Below, one piece after another: positions 1-6,657 of a stretch of DNA of 15,647 nt; position 1 is the stretch's first letter; the number at the start of each line of letters is the position of its first letter. This stretch comes from Gammaproteobacteria bacterium (GTDB lineage Bacteria; Pseudomonadota; Gammaproteobacteria; DSM-16500): NCBI GenBank assembly GCA_009885665.1, contig VFKI01000072.1:1-15647 (forward strand), given 5' to 3'. Both the position numbers and the translations under genes were made by a program. Below the pieces are notes generated by a model. The model saw only the letters and a list, made by a program, of their open reading frames with translations, did no database searches and was not told the DNA's origin.

Positions 1-123
1 CCCCTCCGGCGCTGCGCGCCACCTCCCCCGCTCACGCTACGCGTGTCGGGGGAGGACAAAGCATTCCCTCCCCGGAGCGCGCTTTTTGCGCTAGCGGGGA
101 GGGTGCCCGAAGGGCGGGAGGGG
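1..123. repeat. GC-rich multi-hairpin intergenic repeat, possibly cut by the window edge
   Basis: The stretch is a chain of inverted repeats. The outer arms CCCTCC-type pair 1-7 with 117-123. Inside are an 8-bp stem (22-29 with 48-55), a second 8-bp stem (66-73, CCCTCCCC, with 96-103) that encloses a nested AGCGC/GCGCT stem around a T5 loop (76-80 with 88-92), and a small GCCC/GGGC stem (105-108 with 111-114). No plausible coding frame is present. It resembles the compound palindromic repeats scattered through many gammaproteobacterial genomes. The left boundary is uncertain because the window starts inside or at its edge. Confidence 0.75.
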
Positions 124-323
124 ACTACACTCACCCGATAGTGCTTTTCCCGGAGCGCGCTAGGCGCTCCTCGCAACGACGGCAGCGGTGAGAGTTGCCG
201 CATTCTGCTACGCTGCTATTTTATTGGTGTAGCGTACATTAACGCTTAACTTAGTGCCATTGTAGTAGAGACTATCGTTTTGAATCTATATGACTTGTTG
301 CAAAATGATGAAGGATATTAATT
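124..323. other. Non-coding upstream region with a further hairpin
   Basis: No gene is supported here. Positions 152-170 form a perfect 7-bp hairpin (GGAGCGC, 5-nt loop, GCGCTCC). Its left arm repeats an 11-nt string (CGGAGCGCGCT) also present at 73-83, so it is probably another piece of the same repeat family. From about 220 the base composition becomes AT-richer, as expected of a promoter region for the gene at 324, but no convincing -35/-10 pair stands out. Confidence 0.5.
260..272 (+). repeat. Dispersed short motif, copy A (TTGTAGTAGAGAC)
   Basis: The 13-nt string TTGTAGTAGAGAC is identical to positions 3523-3535 and close to the TGTAATAGATAC core at 1138-1150, 11728-11747 and (inverted) 5025-5044. 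This copy lies about 50 nt upstream of the orphan gene at 324. Its function is unknown. Confidence 0.5.
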
Positions 324-1073
324 ATGCCAAAAGAAAAATTAGCGGCGTCTCCATCTAATCAAGACACGCAACAAACGGAGCGATTATCGACGCATGATGA
401 ACAACGCGTTCAGCAACTAACCGAACATGAATTGGAAGATTATCAAACGGCACAGGAAGTGCTGCACAACCTTGATATTTTAACAGCAGATATTTCTCAA
501 TTATTGTGCACTTATCCGCAGCATGCGATTTGTTTGGCAGATTATTTTTATTGTTCATTTGAAAATGAGACTCAGGACGTTGAGCAATTGAATGCTAAAG
601 CGCATAAATTGACAGATAACATTAAAGAAAAAGGCATAGCTTGGGTCGTGACACAACTTAAATCGCTCACCCGAGCGCTAGAGCGAACGCATAAAAAAGA
701 GAAAGAATTAGCGCAGGCAAAAGAGAAATTATTTAATAAATTTATTGATGTTGAGGACGCATTCGCGGGCAGTGCGCAAACCCTACAGGTATCATTATCC
801 AATACATCCCGGATTTCACAAAACCCAGCGTCGTCGATATCGCCTCAAGCGGGATCTTTTATAGAAAAATTTATTGCACGCGGCCAAAAAAGAAAAATAT
901 CAGATAGCCAGCCGCTGCCACCGCCTGCGCTCTTGGTCTTGTCATCCATGTGCGAAACGAACGTTCAATCTGGAGATAGAAGCCTTTCGCCAAATTTAAG
1001 CATATTTAAGAACATAAATGCTGGCGCAGCGGATCAATCTCCATCGCCGACTGCGAAAAGAAGGAAAAGATAG
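324..1073 (+). CDS. Orphan coiled-coil protein with NLS-like basic clusters
   Basis: I do not recognise a family for this 249-residue hydrophilic protein. The ATG is preceded by AAGGAT seven bases upstream. Residues about 85-145 are rich in Glu, Lys, Gln and Ala and look like a coiled coil or helical bundle. The C-terminal third is Ser/Pro-rich and disordered-looking. It contains GQKRKIS (187-193) and ends in AKRRKR (244-249); both resemble monopartite nuclear localisation signals. There is no signal peptide or membrane segment. The gene stands alone between repeats: a hairpin cluster upstream and motif copies on both sides. A type IV secreted effector acting in a eukaryotic nucleus is one idea, but a nucleic-acid-binding bacterial protein would also be basic. 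A real gene is likely because of its length, ribosome binding site and codon-like composition; its role is unknown. Confidence 0.75.
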   Translation: MPKEKLAASPSNQDTQQTERLSTHDEQRVQQLTEHELEDYQTAQEVLHNLDILTADISQLLCTYPQHAICLADYFYCSFENETQDVEQLNAKAHKLTDNIKEKGIAWVVTQLKSLTRALERTHKKEKELAQAKEKLFNKFIDVEDAFAGSAQTLQVSLSNTSRISQNPASSISPQAGSFIEKFIARGQKRKISDSQPLPPPALLVLSSMCETNVQSGDRSLSPNLSIFKNINAGAADQSPSPTAKRRKR

Positions 1074-1126
1074 TCGTAGCAGTTCTTCTGCCCTATGCGT
1101 CAGGAGGGCTTTGCCCGACTAGCCAT

Positions 1127-1150
1127 CTGAATAGTTACTGTAATAGATAC
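1127..1150. repeat. Fused remnants of two dispersed repeats (CTGAATAGTTAC plus copy B of the short motif)
   Basis: CTGAATAGTTAC at 1127-1138 is identical to the right end (4294-4305) of the palindromic element at 4132-4305. It runs directly into CTGTAATAGATAC (1138-1150), a copy of the short motif found at 5025-5046 and 11726-11747. No second end of the palindromic element is visible nearby, so this looks like a remnant or a solo end. Confidence 0.55.
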
Positions 1151-1193
1151 AAAAAAGACGGATCCTTGGAATGTCGGTGTTAAAGCTAATCAT

Positions 1194-1222
1194 TTGCCGT
1201 GATTGACAATGACTTGTACAAT
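1194..1222 (+). promoter_or_regulatory. Putative sigma-70 promoter of the minor pilin cluster
   Basis: TTGCCG (1194-1199), a 17-base spacer and TACAAT (1217-1222) form a good sigma-70-like pair. They would start transcription near 1229, about 29 bases before the ATG at 1258. A consensus TTGACA also occurs at 1203-1208, but the bases 17 downstream (GTTACA) are a poorer -10. This is assigned by eye only. Confidence 0.4.
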
Positions 1223-1257
1223 CACGTTACAGGCTACGCTGACAGGGGATGTCGTTA

Positions 1258-1746
1258 ATGAAGAAAATAAGCCGTAACAATACAGGCTTTACGTTGATAG
1301 AAATAATCATCGTCATGTTGGTGATGGTGATCGTGGTGGCATATGTCGCCATCAAATATTCATCTAATACATCGTTACGTCTCAATGGCGCCGCACGCCA
1401 ACTCGCCAATGATATCGGCTATGCGCAATCGCAGGCGATGACGTCGGGTCAACGCTATCGTTTCGTCGAAACCAGTAGCACCACCTATCAAATCCAAAAT
1501 AATAGTGGCACCGCCATCCCCTTACCCATGGGTAGCGCCACCATCACGTTACCCTCCGGCATGACCATGAGTCTGACCAATTTGCCCAATAATTTAATCA
1601 ATTTTGATAGTAACGGTGTGCCCTATACCGATACCGCGTTTCCCGGCACCGCACTCGCGAGTACCGCAACGATTACCTTGAGTTTCGGCGGTAATAGCGC
1701 GGCCGTGTCTATTACGCCGCAAACTGGCAAAGTGAGCAGCCCATGA
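1258..1746 (+). CDS. Type IV prepilin-like minor pilin / GspH-type pseudopilin (MshC-like)
   Basis: The product is predicted to be a minor pilin of a type IV pilus or type II secretion-like apparatus, processed by prepilin peptidase at the inner membrane. From the ATG at 1258 the leader is MKKISRNNTG followed by FTLIE. This gives the conserved Gly at -1, Phe at +1 and Glu at +5, then a hydrophobic helix of about 20 residues. The rest is Ser/Thr/Gly-rich with a GspH-like look and about 162 residues in total. I chose 1258 over the in-frame ATG at 1249 because AGGGG (1244-1248) touches 1249 but sits nine bases before 1258. The stop overlaps the next start (ATGA, 1743-1746), indicating coupling. 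Gene order and style resemble MshC of the MSHA pilus, but no assembly ATPase, platform or secretin gene is present here. Confidence 0.85.
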   Translation: MKKISRNNTGFTLIEIIIVMLVMVIVVAYVAIKYSSNTSLRLNGAARQLANDIGYAQSQAMTSGQRYRFVETSSTTYQIQNNSGTAIPLPMGSATITLPSGMTMSLTNLPNNLINFDSNGVPYTDTAFPGTALASTATITLSFGGNSAAVSITPQTGKVSSP

Positions 1747-2234
1747 TCAACATAAAAAAAGCGCGCGCAGGCTTTACGTTAATTGAATTGGTGATTGTTA
1801 TTATTATCACCGGCATCATCATTGTCATCGCCAGTCGATTTTTAGCAGTGGGATTGACGTCGTATCGCAATGCCTCGAATCTCAATGGTTCATATCGTAA
1901 TGTACAGCTGGCGATGGAGCGAATGAGCCGTGATTTTCGCAGCGTACCCGCGGTTAGCAATATCAGCACGGCGACGGCCAGTACATTTACTTTCACCAAT
2001 AGCGGTGGTACGTCCATCAGCTATTCATTGAGCGGTAGTAACTTGATGCGCAATAGCCAAGCATTGGCGAGTCATGTCAGCGCACTGACGTTCACGTATT
2101 ACACCAGCGCGGGTTCGACCACGTCGACTATTTCTGCTATTCGCTATATTGGCGTCAGCGTAACATTTTCTGGCGGCGGGATTCAGAGCATGACCGTCAC
2201 CACCACCGTGTTTCCGGAGGCATTTAGCACATGA
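1743..2234 (+). CDS. Type IV prepilin-like minor pilin (PulJ/MshO-like)
   Basis: The 163-residue prepilin has a short leader MINIKKARAG followed by FTLIELVIVI, so it has the prepilin peptidase site (Gly -1, Phe +1, Glu +5) and a long hydrophobic N-terminal helix. The region YRNVQLAMERMSRDFRSV (about residues 51-68) is typical of PulJ/PilW/MshO pseudopilins, where this amphipathic helix continues from the membrane segment. The C-terminal half is Ser/Thr-rich beta structure. It starts in an ATGA overlap with the upstream pilin and ends in another ATGA overlap (2231-2234) with the downstream gene, so the three genes are almost certainly one translationally coupled unit. By position it corresponds to MshO; the exact subfamily is not certain. 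Confidence 0.83.
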   Translation: MINIKKARAGFTLIELVIVIIITGIIIVIASRFLAVGLTSYRNASNLNGSYRNVQLAMERMSRDFRSVPAVSNISTATASTFTFTNSGGTSISYSLSGSNLMRNSQALASHVSALTFTYYTSAGSTTSTISAIRYIGVSVTFSGGGIQSMTVTTTVFPEAFST

Positions 2235-3511
2235 AACAGCAGCGTGGCTTTTTGATGATACTCGCAGCATTATTGATCGTCGTGATAGGTTTTTTTGCGA
2301 TTGGCGTAAGTTATATGTTGGCGGCGAATCGGTTGGCGAATAATACGTATTTACAAACAGAGCGCGCCTATTATATTGCAAACTCTGGCATTGAAACGGC
2401 GAACCGCCTATTGGTATCAAGCGCAACAACGTGTAACGCCATTTCGGGTTTGCCCGCAGTGACCAATACAGCATTGGGCGCGGGTAACTTTACGGTAACC
2501 GGCAGCGCGAGTTCAGCGAGTTCGACATTAAATGGTGCCATTACCGCCACAGCAGCTACGTTAACGCTCGCCAGTTCGAGTGGTTTTGCCGTGAGTGGTG
2601 CAGTGACGATTGACCAGGAAACTATCACGTATACCGGCGTATCGGGGAATCAATTGACAGGATTGACGCGTGGTGCGGGCGGTTCAGCGGCAGCCATACA
2701 TGCGTCAGCGGCTGCCGTGTCGCAAACCCAATGTCTGTTGAGCGCGACCGCAGGTGTGCCGAATCTTACCTCGCCAGTTGCCAAGGTGATGTTACAAAGT
2801 GTGCTGACCTTGGCAAGTTTTTCGGTGCCGACCGGTTCGGGTACGGCAATACCTGCGGCAGTTTCGGCGGGAACAATTTCTGCGTCAGGCAATAGCACGT
2901 TTATTAATCCGAATGTGACAACCGCCAGCGCACAGTTTGCCGGTGCTAATGTGCTTTCTGCGACAACGATAAACACGGAAGGGAGTTTTGGAAGTCAAGT
3001 GAATAGTGCGGAAGGATTGGTGGCGGCATCCTCGAAGAGTTCATGGATGGCAGATGTCATGGAAAATAATACGGCACTGACGGGCGCTAATTTATTTGGC
3101 CAATTTTTTACTCAATCCAAGGCGACTATTCAGGCGAGTGCGAATCAATCGTACGATAGCAGTAATATCAGCGGGGTCAATGGCCAGACAATATGGGTTA
3201 CGGGCGATTTATCCTTGAATGGCGGCACAATCGGCACAGCTGATAGCCCTGATATCCTCATTATTAATGGCAATTTGAGTCTTAATGGCAATGTGACCAT
3301 CAATGGTTTTGTCTATGTAACAGGAACGGTGGATATAAACGGCACGGCGTCGATTAATGGTTCGATTGCCAGCGAATCGGATATGTCATTTAAGGGTAAT
3401 AGTACGATAACGTATAGCAGCACGATATTAAGTGCACTACCCTCACTCAATTCATCGTGGAAAAAAACGTATGTGGCTCAACCCGGCTCGTGGCAGCAAG
3501 TGTATTATTAG
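2231..3511 (+). CDS. PilX/MshP-like minor pilin-type protein with C-terminal beta-solenoid repeats
   Basis: The 426-residue protein begins MKQQRGFLMI and has one membrane helix (about residues 7-31), then TERAYYIANSGIETA (43-57), the hallmark of PilX/MshP-type proteins. Residues about 110-165 contain a module of the form TIDQETITYTGVSG, then LTGLTRGAGG, then a His and a terminal hydrophobic strand. This resembles a short module I associate with phage tail and pilus-linked proteins. Residues about 320-395 are short NG-turn repeats (INGNLSLNGNVTING and similar) that suggest a right-handed beta-helix like polymer-forming/bactofilin folds. The end, QPGSWQQ, recalls the PGSW ending of PilX-like proteins. 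The start is in an ATGA overlap, with GGAGG at 2216-2220 ten bases upstream. It probably sits at the tip or base of a pilus-like fibre; adhesive or scaffolding function is inference. Confidence 0.78.
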   Translation: MKQQRGFLMILAALLIVVIGFFAIGVSYMLAANRLANNTYLQTERAYYIANSGIETANRLLVSSATTCNAISGLPAVTNTALGAGNFTVTGSASSASSTLNGAITATAATLTLASSSGFAVSGAVTIDQETITYTGVSGNQLTGLTRGAGGSAAAIHASAAAVSQTQCLLSATAGVPNLTSPVAKVMLQSVLTLASFSVPTGSGTAIPAAVSAGTISASGNSTFINPNVTTASAQFAGANVLSATTINTEGSFGSQVNSAEGLVAASSKSSWMADVMENNTALTGANLFGQFFTQSKATIQASANQSYDSSNISGVNGQTIWVTGDLSLNGGTIGTADSPDILIINGNLSLNGNVTINGFVYVTGTVDINGTASINGSIASESDMSFKGNSTITYSSTILSALPSLNSSWKKTYVAQPGSWQQVYY

Positions 3512-3515
3512 TGAT

Positions 3516-3539
3516 TTATCTTTTGTAGTAGAGACGATG
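3516..3539. repeat. Dispersed short motif, copy C
   Basis: The motif TATCTTTTGTAGTAGAGAC lies in the 28-bp gap between the stop of the third pilin-type gene and the stop of the convergent MgtC-family gene. It shares TATCTTTTGTA with the copy at 11726-11747 and TTGTAGTAGAGAC with 260-272. No terminator hairpin was found in this gap. Confidence 0.5.
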
Positions 3540-4013
3540 TCATCCTTGCTCATCATTCGTCGGCCGACCGGTGATGTGCTGCCACCACTTCAAACGGGGT
3601 AGGTAAAGCAATAAGTAAATCAATAATGCGGTCAAAAAACTTAATAAATAAAAACCAAACGCAACGGCAAGACCCACGGCAGCGGTTGCCCAGAGCGTGG
3701 CGGCAGTGGTCAAGCCACTGACCGTGCTGCCTTCGCGAAAAATTAAACCGCCGCCGAGGAAGCCGATGCCGCTGACGATTTGCGCCGCGATGCGTGAAAT
3801 GTCGCCTTGCCCAGTGGGAATAGAAATCGACAATACGCCAAAGACACAGGCACCCAATGAAATAGCACCATAGGTACGGATGCCCGCTGAGCGACTTTTA
3901 CCATGTCGCTCCCGCTCCCAGCCGATCAGCGCGCCAAATAAAAAGGCGATGGCGACACGTGTGAAAATTTCAAAGGTCAGTTTTAACTCTGGGAAAATAG
4001 GGATGACAGACAT
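3540..4013 (-). CDS. MgtC/SapB family inner-membrane protein (short form)
   Basis: The 157-residue membrane protein carries the family core: GALIGWERERHGKSRSAGIRT (28-48) and RIAAQIVSGIGFLGGGLIF (74-92), followed by TVSGLTTAATLW (97-108) and two more hydrophobic helices. MgtC of Salmonella is about 230 residues and has a C-terminal cytoplasmic domain. That domain is absent here, so this is the short SapB/YhiD-like form with only the transmembrane part. Family members are linked to Mg2+ stress and survival in host cells; direct transport activity has not been general. AAGGA lies about six bases before the ATG. The gene is alone and convergent with the pilin cluster. No Mg2+-responsive leader can be recognised upstream, where the palindromic element begins about 120 bp away. 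Confidence 0.87.
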   Translation of the reverse strand: MSVIPIFPELKLTFEIFTRVAIAFLFGALIGWERERHGKSRSAGIRTYGAISLGACVFGVLSISIPTGQGDISRIAAQIVSGIGFLGGGLIFREGSTVSGLTTAATLWATAAVGLAVAFGFYLLSFLTALLIYLLLYLPRLKWWQHITGRPTNDEQG

Positions 4014-4131
4014 AGCAATTCCTTATGCGAATTTTGCGAGATGAGGTGAAACGCATCGATTGAATATTTCTTGATCAGCTGCTGCGGTTATATTATCATT
4101 CTTTCGCCTAGTATGGCGATAGAGGTTGAGG

Positions 4132-4305
4132 GTAACTGTTCAGGTACCTTAGGCGAACGGCCATCTTTGGGCAATCTTTTGCGAAAATTTTTCTCAAAAT
4201 GCTCACATACTTCTATGTATGCTCCGCTTTTTCGAAAATCTTTCACAAAACCTTGCCTCAAATCTGGCCGTTTTCTGCAAAATGCAGCCCCAGCTGAATA
4301 GTTAC
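4132..4305. repeat. 174-bp palindromic MITE-like element
   Basis: The ends are imperfect inverted repeats: GTAACTGTTCAG (4132-4143) and CTGAATAGTTAC (4294-4305). Inside, two arms of about 53 nt (roughly 4163-4215 and 4222-4275) pair along most of their length around a TTCTAT loop, from GGCCATC at the outside to CATAC/GTATG at the centre. The whole would fold into a long hairpin. The 4071-4301 reading frame lies almost wholly inside it and is not a gene. No transposase is encoded. Related ends occur at 1127-1138 and 15480-15491. This element fills most of the gap 4014-4355, where I see no gene. Confidence 0.75.
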
Positions 4306-4355
4306 GGTTGAGGACGTTTATTTTTTCATATCCAAGTAATAGAAGAGAAGCGCCT

Positions 4356-5006
4356 ATGCCGCTAGAAAAGGATCAATTAAAAAAGGGTAGTTGGGTTAAG
4401 GCAACTATCATTAAAGAGCTACCAGAGCTACCTTTTGTGCTAGGCCGCGAAGCGGTGAAATTGCAATCGGTGAGCAGTGCGTCTAGTGTTGAGGCATCTC
4501 CTCCGGTTATTTTATTAAAAGACAGATTCTTTCACGAGATTAAACTAAAAGACGGACATATTTATAGCATAAGTGAAAAATTAGTGCTGGCAACAAAAGG
4601 TGCCGCTATTAATGAAGAACAAAATGTAATAGAGATACAGAAAGAGATAAAAGAAAAACCATCGGGTAATTTTCGCTTTTTTTTCGAGAACAAGCCGACG
4701 GAAAAGCCGACGGAGAGGGAGGACGCTTGTATAGCGAATACTTTTAGACAAAGAGAACTTAGAAAAAAGCGTAAACAAAAAAATGCGTTATTAAACGATC
4801 AGTTTTTTGCTGAGCCCGCAGATGAACAGCCGGCGCCCAAGCAGCAAAAGACCGCGGAGGTTGCGACATCGCCGCGCCATGCCATTTTATCTGACACACA
4901 GTACTCTATCTTTAAAGAGCTCCGCACTAAATTGGAAAAAGACCCGGCAGTGGGCACGAGCACGAGCAGAGCCGAGCTATTAAATATATGTTATAAACCG
5001 GTCTAA
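4356..5006 (+). CDS. Orphan hydrophilic protein with an NLS-like basic cluster
   Basis: I do not recognise this 216-residue protein. The ATG at 4356 is preceded by AGAGAAG five bases upstream and is preferred over an in-frame TTG at 4308 that lacks a ribosome binding site. The N-terminal half (about 1-110) is mixed hydrophobic and charged and could be a small folded domain. Residues 110-165 are charged and low in complexity, with a PTEKPTE repeat made by a 12-nt duplication near 4694-4717, the cluster LRKKRKQK (135-142) and a Pro/Gln-rich stretch (156-166). There is no signal peptide or membrane segment. Like the gene at 324-1073 it is solitary, flanked by repeats and carries a basic cluster of the nuclear localisation type. 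The two proteins are not obviously homologous. Effector function is speculative. Confidence 0.7.
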   Translation: MPLEKDQLKKGSWVKATIIKELPELPFVLGREAVKLQSVSSASSVEASPPVILLKDRFFHEIKLKDGHIYSISEKLVLATKGAAINEEQNVIEIQKEIKEKPSGNFRFFFENKPTEKPTEREDACIANTFRQRELRKKRKQKNALLNDQFFAEPADEQPAPKQQKTAEVATSPRHAILSDTQYSIFKELRTKLEKDPAVGTSTSRAELLNICYKPV

Positions 5007-5024
5007 ACAGTGGACAGTAAATGG

Positions 5025-5046
5025 GTATCTATTACAAAAGATAGGG
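5025..5046 (-). repeat. Dispersed short motif, copy D (22 nt identical to copy E)
   Basis: The minus strand reads CTATCTTTTGTAATAGATAC preceded by CC. These 22 bases are identical to 11726-11747. The motif lies 18 bases after the stop of the orphan gene at 4356-5006. As two long exact matches in one window they are unlikely to be chance. Confidence 0.65.
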
Positions 5047-5117
5047 AGGGGAACTGAGTACGCGACAAACTGCATGAGAGGGTTGCGCTCGGATATACCC
5101 TGCGCACGGCAAGAGAC

Positions 5118-5146
5118 TTCGCATCTTCAGGTGTAATAGGTATACT
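5118..5146 (+). promoter_or_regulatory. Putative sigma-70 promoter of the rhodanese gene
   Basis: TTCGCA (5118-5123), 17 bases and TATACT (5141-5146) form a plausible promoter about 27 bases before the predicted transcript start-to-ATG region of the gene at 5180. The call is by eye; CATAAT at 5150-5155 is an alternative -10. Confidence 0.35.
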
Positions 5147-5179
5147 GATCATAATATTTTGACTAAAGGAAAATGTTCT

Positions 5180-5491
5180 ATGCGTATTCCCGCAATTACC
5201 GTTCATGAACTGGCTGCTATGCGTACCGCAGGCGCAGATTTTTTTCTATTGGATGTACGTGACCCCGAAGAATTTGCTGCGGCAAATTTGGGTGGACATT
5301 TGATTCCGCTTAAGGATTTGCCGGATCGCATCGGCGAATTGGATAAACAAAAACATATTGTCGTGCATTGCCAGGCGGGTGGACGTTCTAGCCGCGCAAC
5401 AGAATTTTTGTTGTCACAAGGATTTACGCAGGTATGTAATTTAACCGGTGGGCTCAATGCCTGGTTGCGCGAGATTGGCGCGAGTAAGTGA
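5180..5491 (+). CDS. Single-domain rhodanese-like sulfurtransferase
   Basis: The 103-residue protein is a single rhodanese domain of the GlpE/PspE size class, expected in the cytoplasm since no signal peptide is seen. It has LLDVRDPEEFAAANLGGHLIP near the N-terminal side and the active loop HCQAGGRSSRA, in which the Cys of CQAGGRS would carry the persulfide. The end GGLNAW is typical of the fold. I chose ATG 5180, with TAAAGGA nine bases upstream, over an in-frame TTG at 5159. Its last 51 bases overlap the 3' end of tgt on the other strand. The physiological sulfur acceptor cannot be inferred from the sequence; adjacency to tgt does not prove a role in tRNA modification. Confidence 0.9.
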   Translation: MRIPAITVHELAAMRTAGADFFLLDVRDPEEFAAANLGGHLIPLKDLPDRIGELDKQKHIVVHCQAGGRSSRATEFLLSQGFTQVCNLTGGLNAWLREIGASK

Positions 5492-6649
5492 GCCGCTATT
5501 GATGATAATCTCACGCATCTTGGCGCACACCGCATGCATCACGGCAACATTATGGATACACGCCAGCTGACCATATAATTGTGATTTTTGCTTGAAAAGA
5601 AAGTGAAGATAAGCGCGCGTGAAGTGCTGACACGTGTAACATGCGCAACCTGGCATAATGGGGTTGTCATCGGTGGCATAAATGGCTTTTTTGATGAGGA
5701 TGTGACCCGTGTCCGTCGCGCCAACAAAGCGTAACCAATCATGCCCGTCAACCTTTTCTTCAACGATTGCGCCACAATACAATGCACCGTGACGCGCATT
5801 ACGCGTCGGTGCAACACAATCAAACATATCAATTCCGGCAGCGACGACATCAATTAAATCTTGCGGCCGCAAGCCGACACCCATGGTATAACGTGATTTA
5901 TTTTCGGGTAAAAGTGGCCGTACCCAATCAATAATTTCACGTGTTTTTAGCATATCAAAACCAATCACTTCGCCGCCGATCGCAATACCGTCAACACCAG
6001 ACGCAACAATTTGCGCGGCACTTTGTTCGCGTAAATCACGGAAGCTGCCGCCTTGTACGATACCAAATAACGCTTGCGCATAACCATACGCAGAGGTTGG
6101 CTGGGCAAGATGCGCATCAATGGATTCATGCAACCACCGCGCCGTGCGTGCCATGGCTTTTTCCGCCGCATCACGTCCGCCGGTTTCAGGCGTGCATTCA
6201 TCAAAGACCATGATGATATCGGCGCCGGTAATTTTTTGGGTTTGAATTGAAGTTTGCGGCGTCAGATGAATCACTTTACCGTTGATCGGATGCTTGAAAT
6301 GCGCGCCGACATCATCGATACGGCAAATATTCCCTTGTTTTGAGAGGCTAAATACTTGAAAGCCACCGCTATCTGTCAGCATGGGTTTATGCCATGCCAT
6401 AAATTGATGCATGCCGCCGGCGCGTTCAATTATGTCCAAGCCTGGCGCACATAACATATGATAGGTGTTGCCGCCCAAAATGATTTGACTGCCGGCATCC
6501 GTCAGATCGGTTACCGTCATATGATTGACGAAAGCGCGCGTGCCGACCGGCATAAAGGCAGGCGTGCTGAATTCGCCATGCGCAGTGGTGACGCGCGTGA
6601 CGCGTGCTGGCAAGGTGGGGTGTGTCGCGATGATTTCAGTTTTAAACAT
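5441..6649 (-). CDS. tgt: tRNA-guanine(34) transglycosylase, divergent base-pocket variant
   Basis: The enzyme exchanges guanine 34 of GUN-anticodon tRNAs for a 7-deazaguanine base (preQ1 in most bacteria, queuine in some) in queuosine formation. The TIM-barrel core is intact over 402 residues. TDSGGFQ carries the general acid/base Asp93. FDECTP has Asp150. FGIVQGG has Gln199. MFDCVAPTRNARHG has nucleophile Asp277. Zinc ligands are Cys335, Cys337, Cys340 and His366. The loop usually written GGLAVGE in preQ1 enzymes reads GGEVIGF (225-231), so the Glu after the last Gly is Phe. About 15 extra residues lie before the zinc site (roughly 292-325). Substrate preference may therefore differ. Its 3' end overlaps the rhodanese gene by 51 bases, and it is divergent from coq7 with a 45-bp gap. 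No other queuosine genes are nearby. Confidence 0.95.
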   Translation of the reverse strand: MFKTEIIATHPTLPARVTRVTTAHGEFSTPAFMPVGTRAFVNHMTVTDLTDAGSQIILGGNTYHMLCAPGLDIIERAGGMHQFMAWHKPMLTDSGGFQVFSLSKQGNICRIDDVGAHFKHPINGKVIHLTPQTSIQTQKITGADIIMVFDECTPETGGRDAAEKAMARTARWLHESIDAHLAQPTSAYGYAQALFGIVQGGSFRDLREQSAAQIVASGVDGIAIGGEVIGFDMLKTREIIDWVRPLLPENKSRYTMGVGLRPQDLIDVVAAGIDMFDCVAPTRNARHGALYCGAIVEEKVDGHDWLRFVGATDTGHILIKKAIYATDDNPIMPGCACYTCQHFTRAYLHFLFKQKSQLYGQLACIHNVAVMHAVCAKMREIIINSGSLTRANLAQPGIEPTG

Positions 6650-6657
6650 AGCGGCGT

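Noticed and set aside
1203..1208. Consensus TTGACA as the -35 of the pilin operon
   Set aside because: No good -10 lies 16-18 bases downstream; the TTGCCG/TACAAT pair at 1194-1222 is better.
4071..4301. 76-codon plus-strand frame
   Set aside because: It lies almost wholly inside the palindromic element, has no ribosome binding site and its product shows repeat-derived composition (both arms translate as related strings).
5539..5853. Minus-strand 104-codon frame and other frames inside tgt
   Set aside because: They are out-of-frame shadows of the well supported tgt gene.
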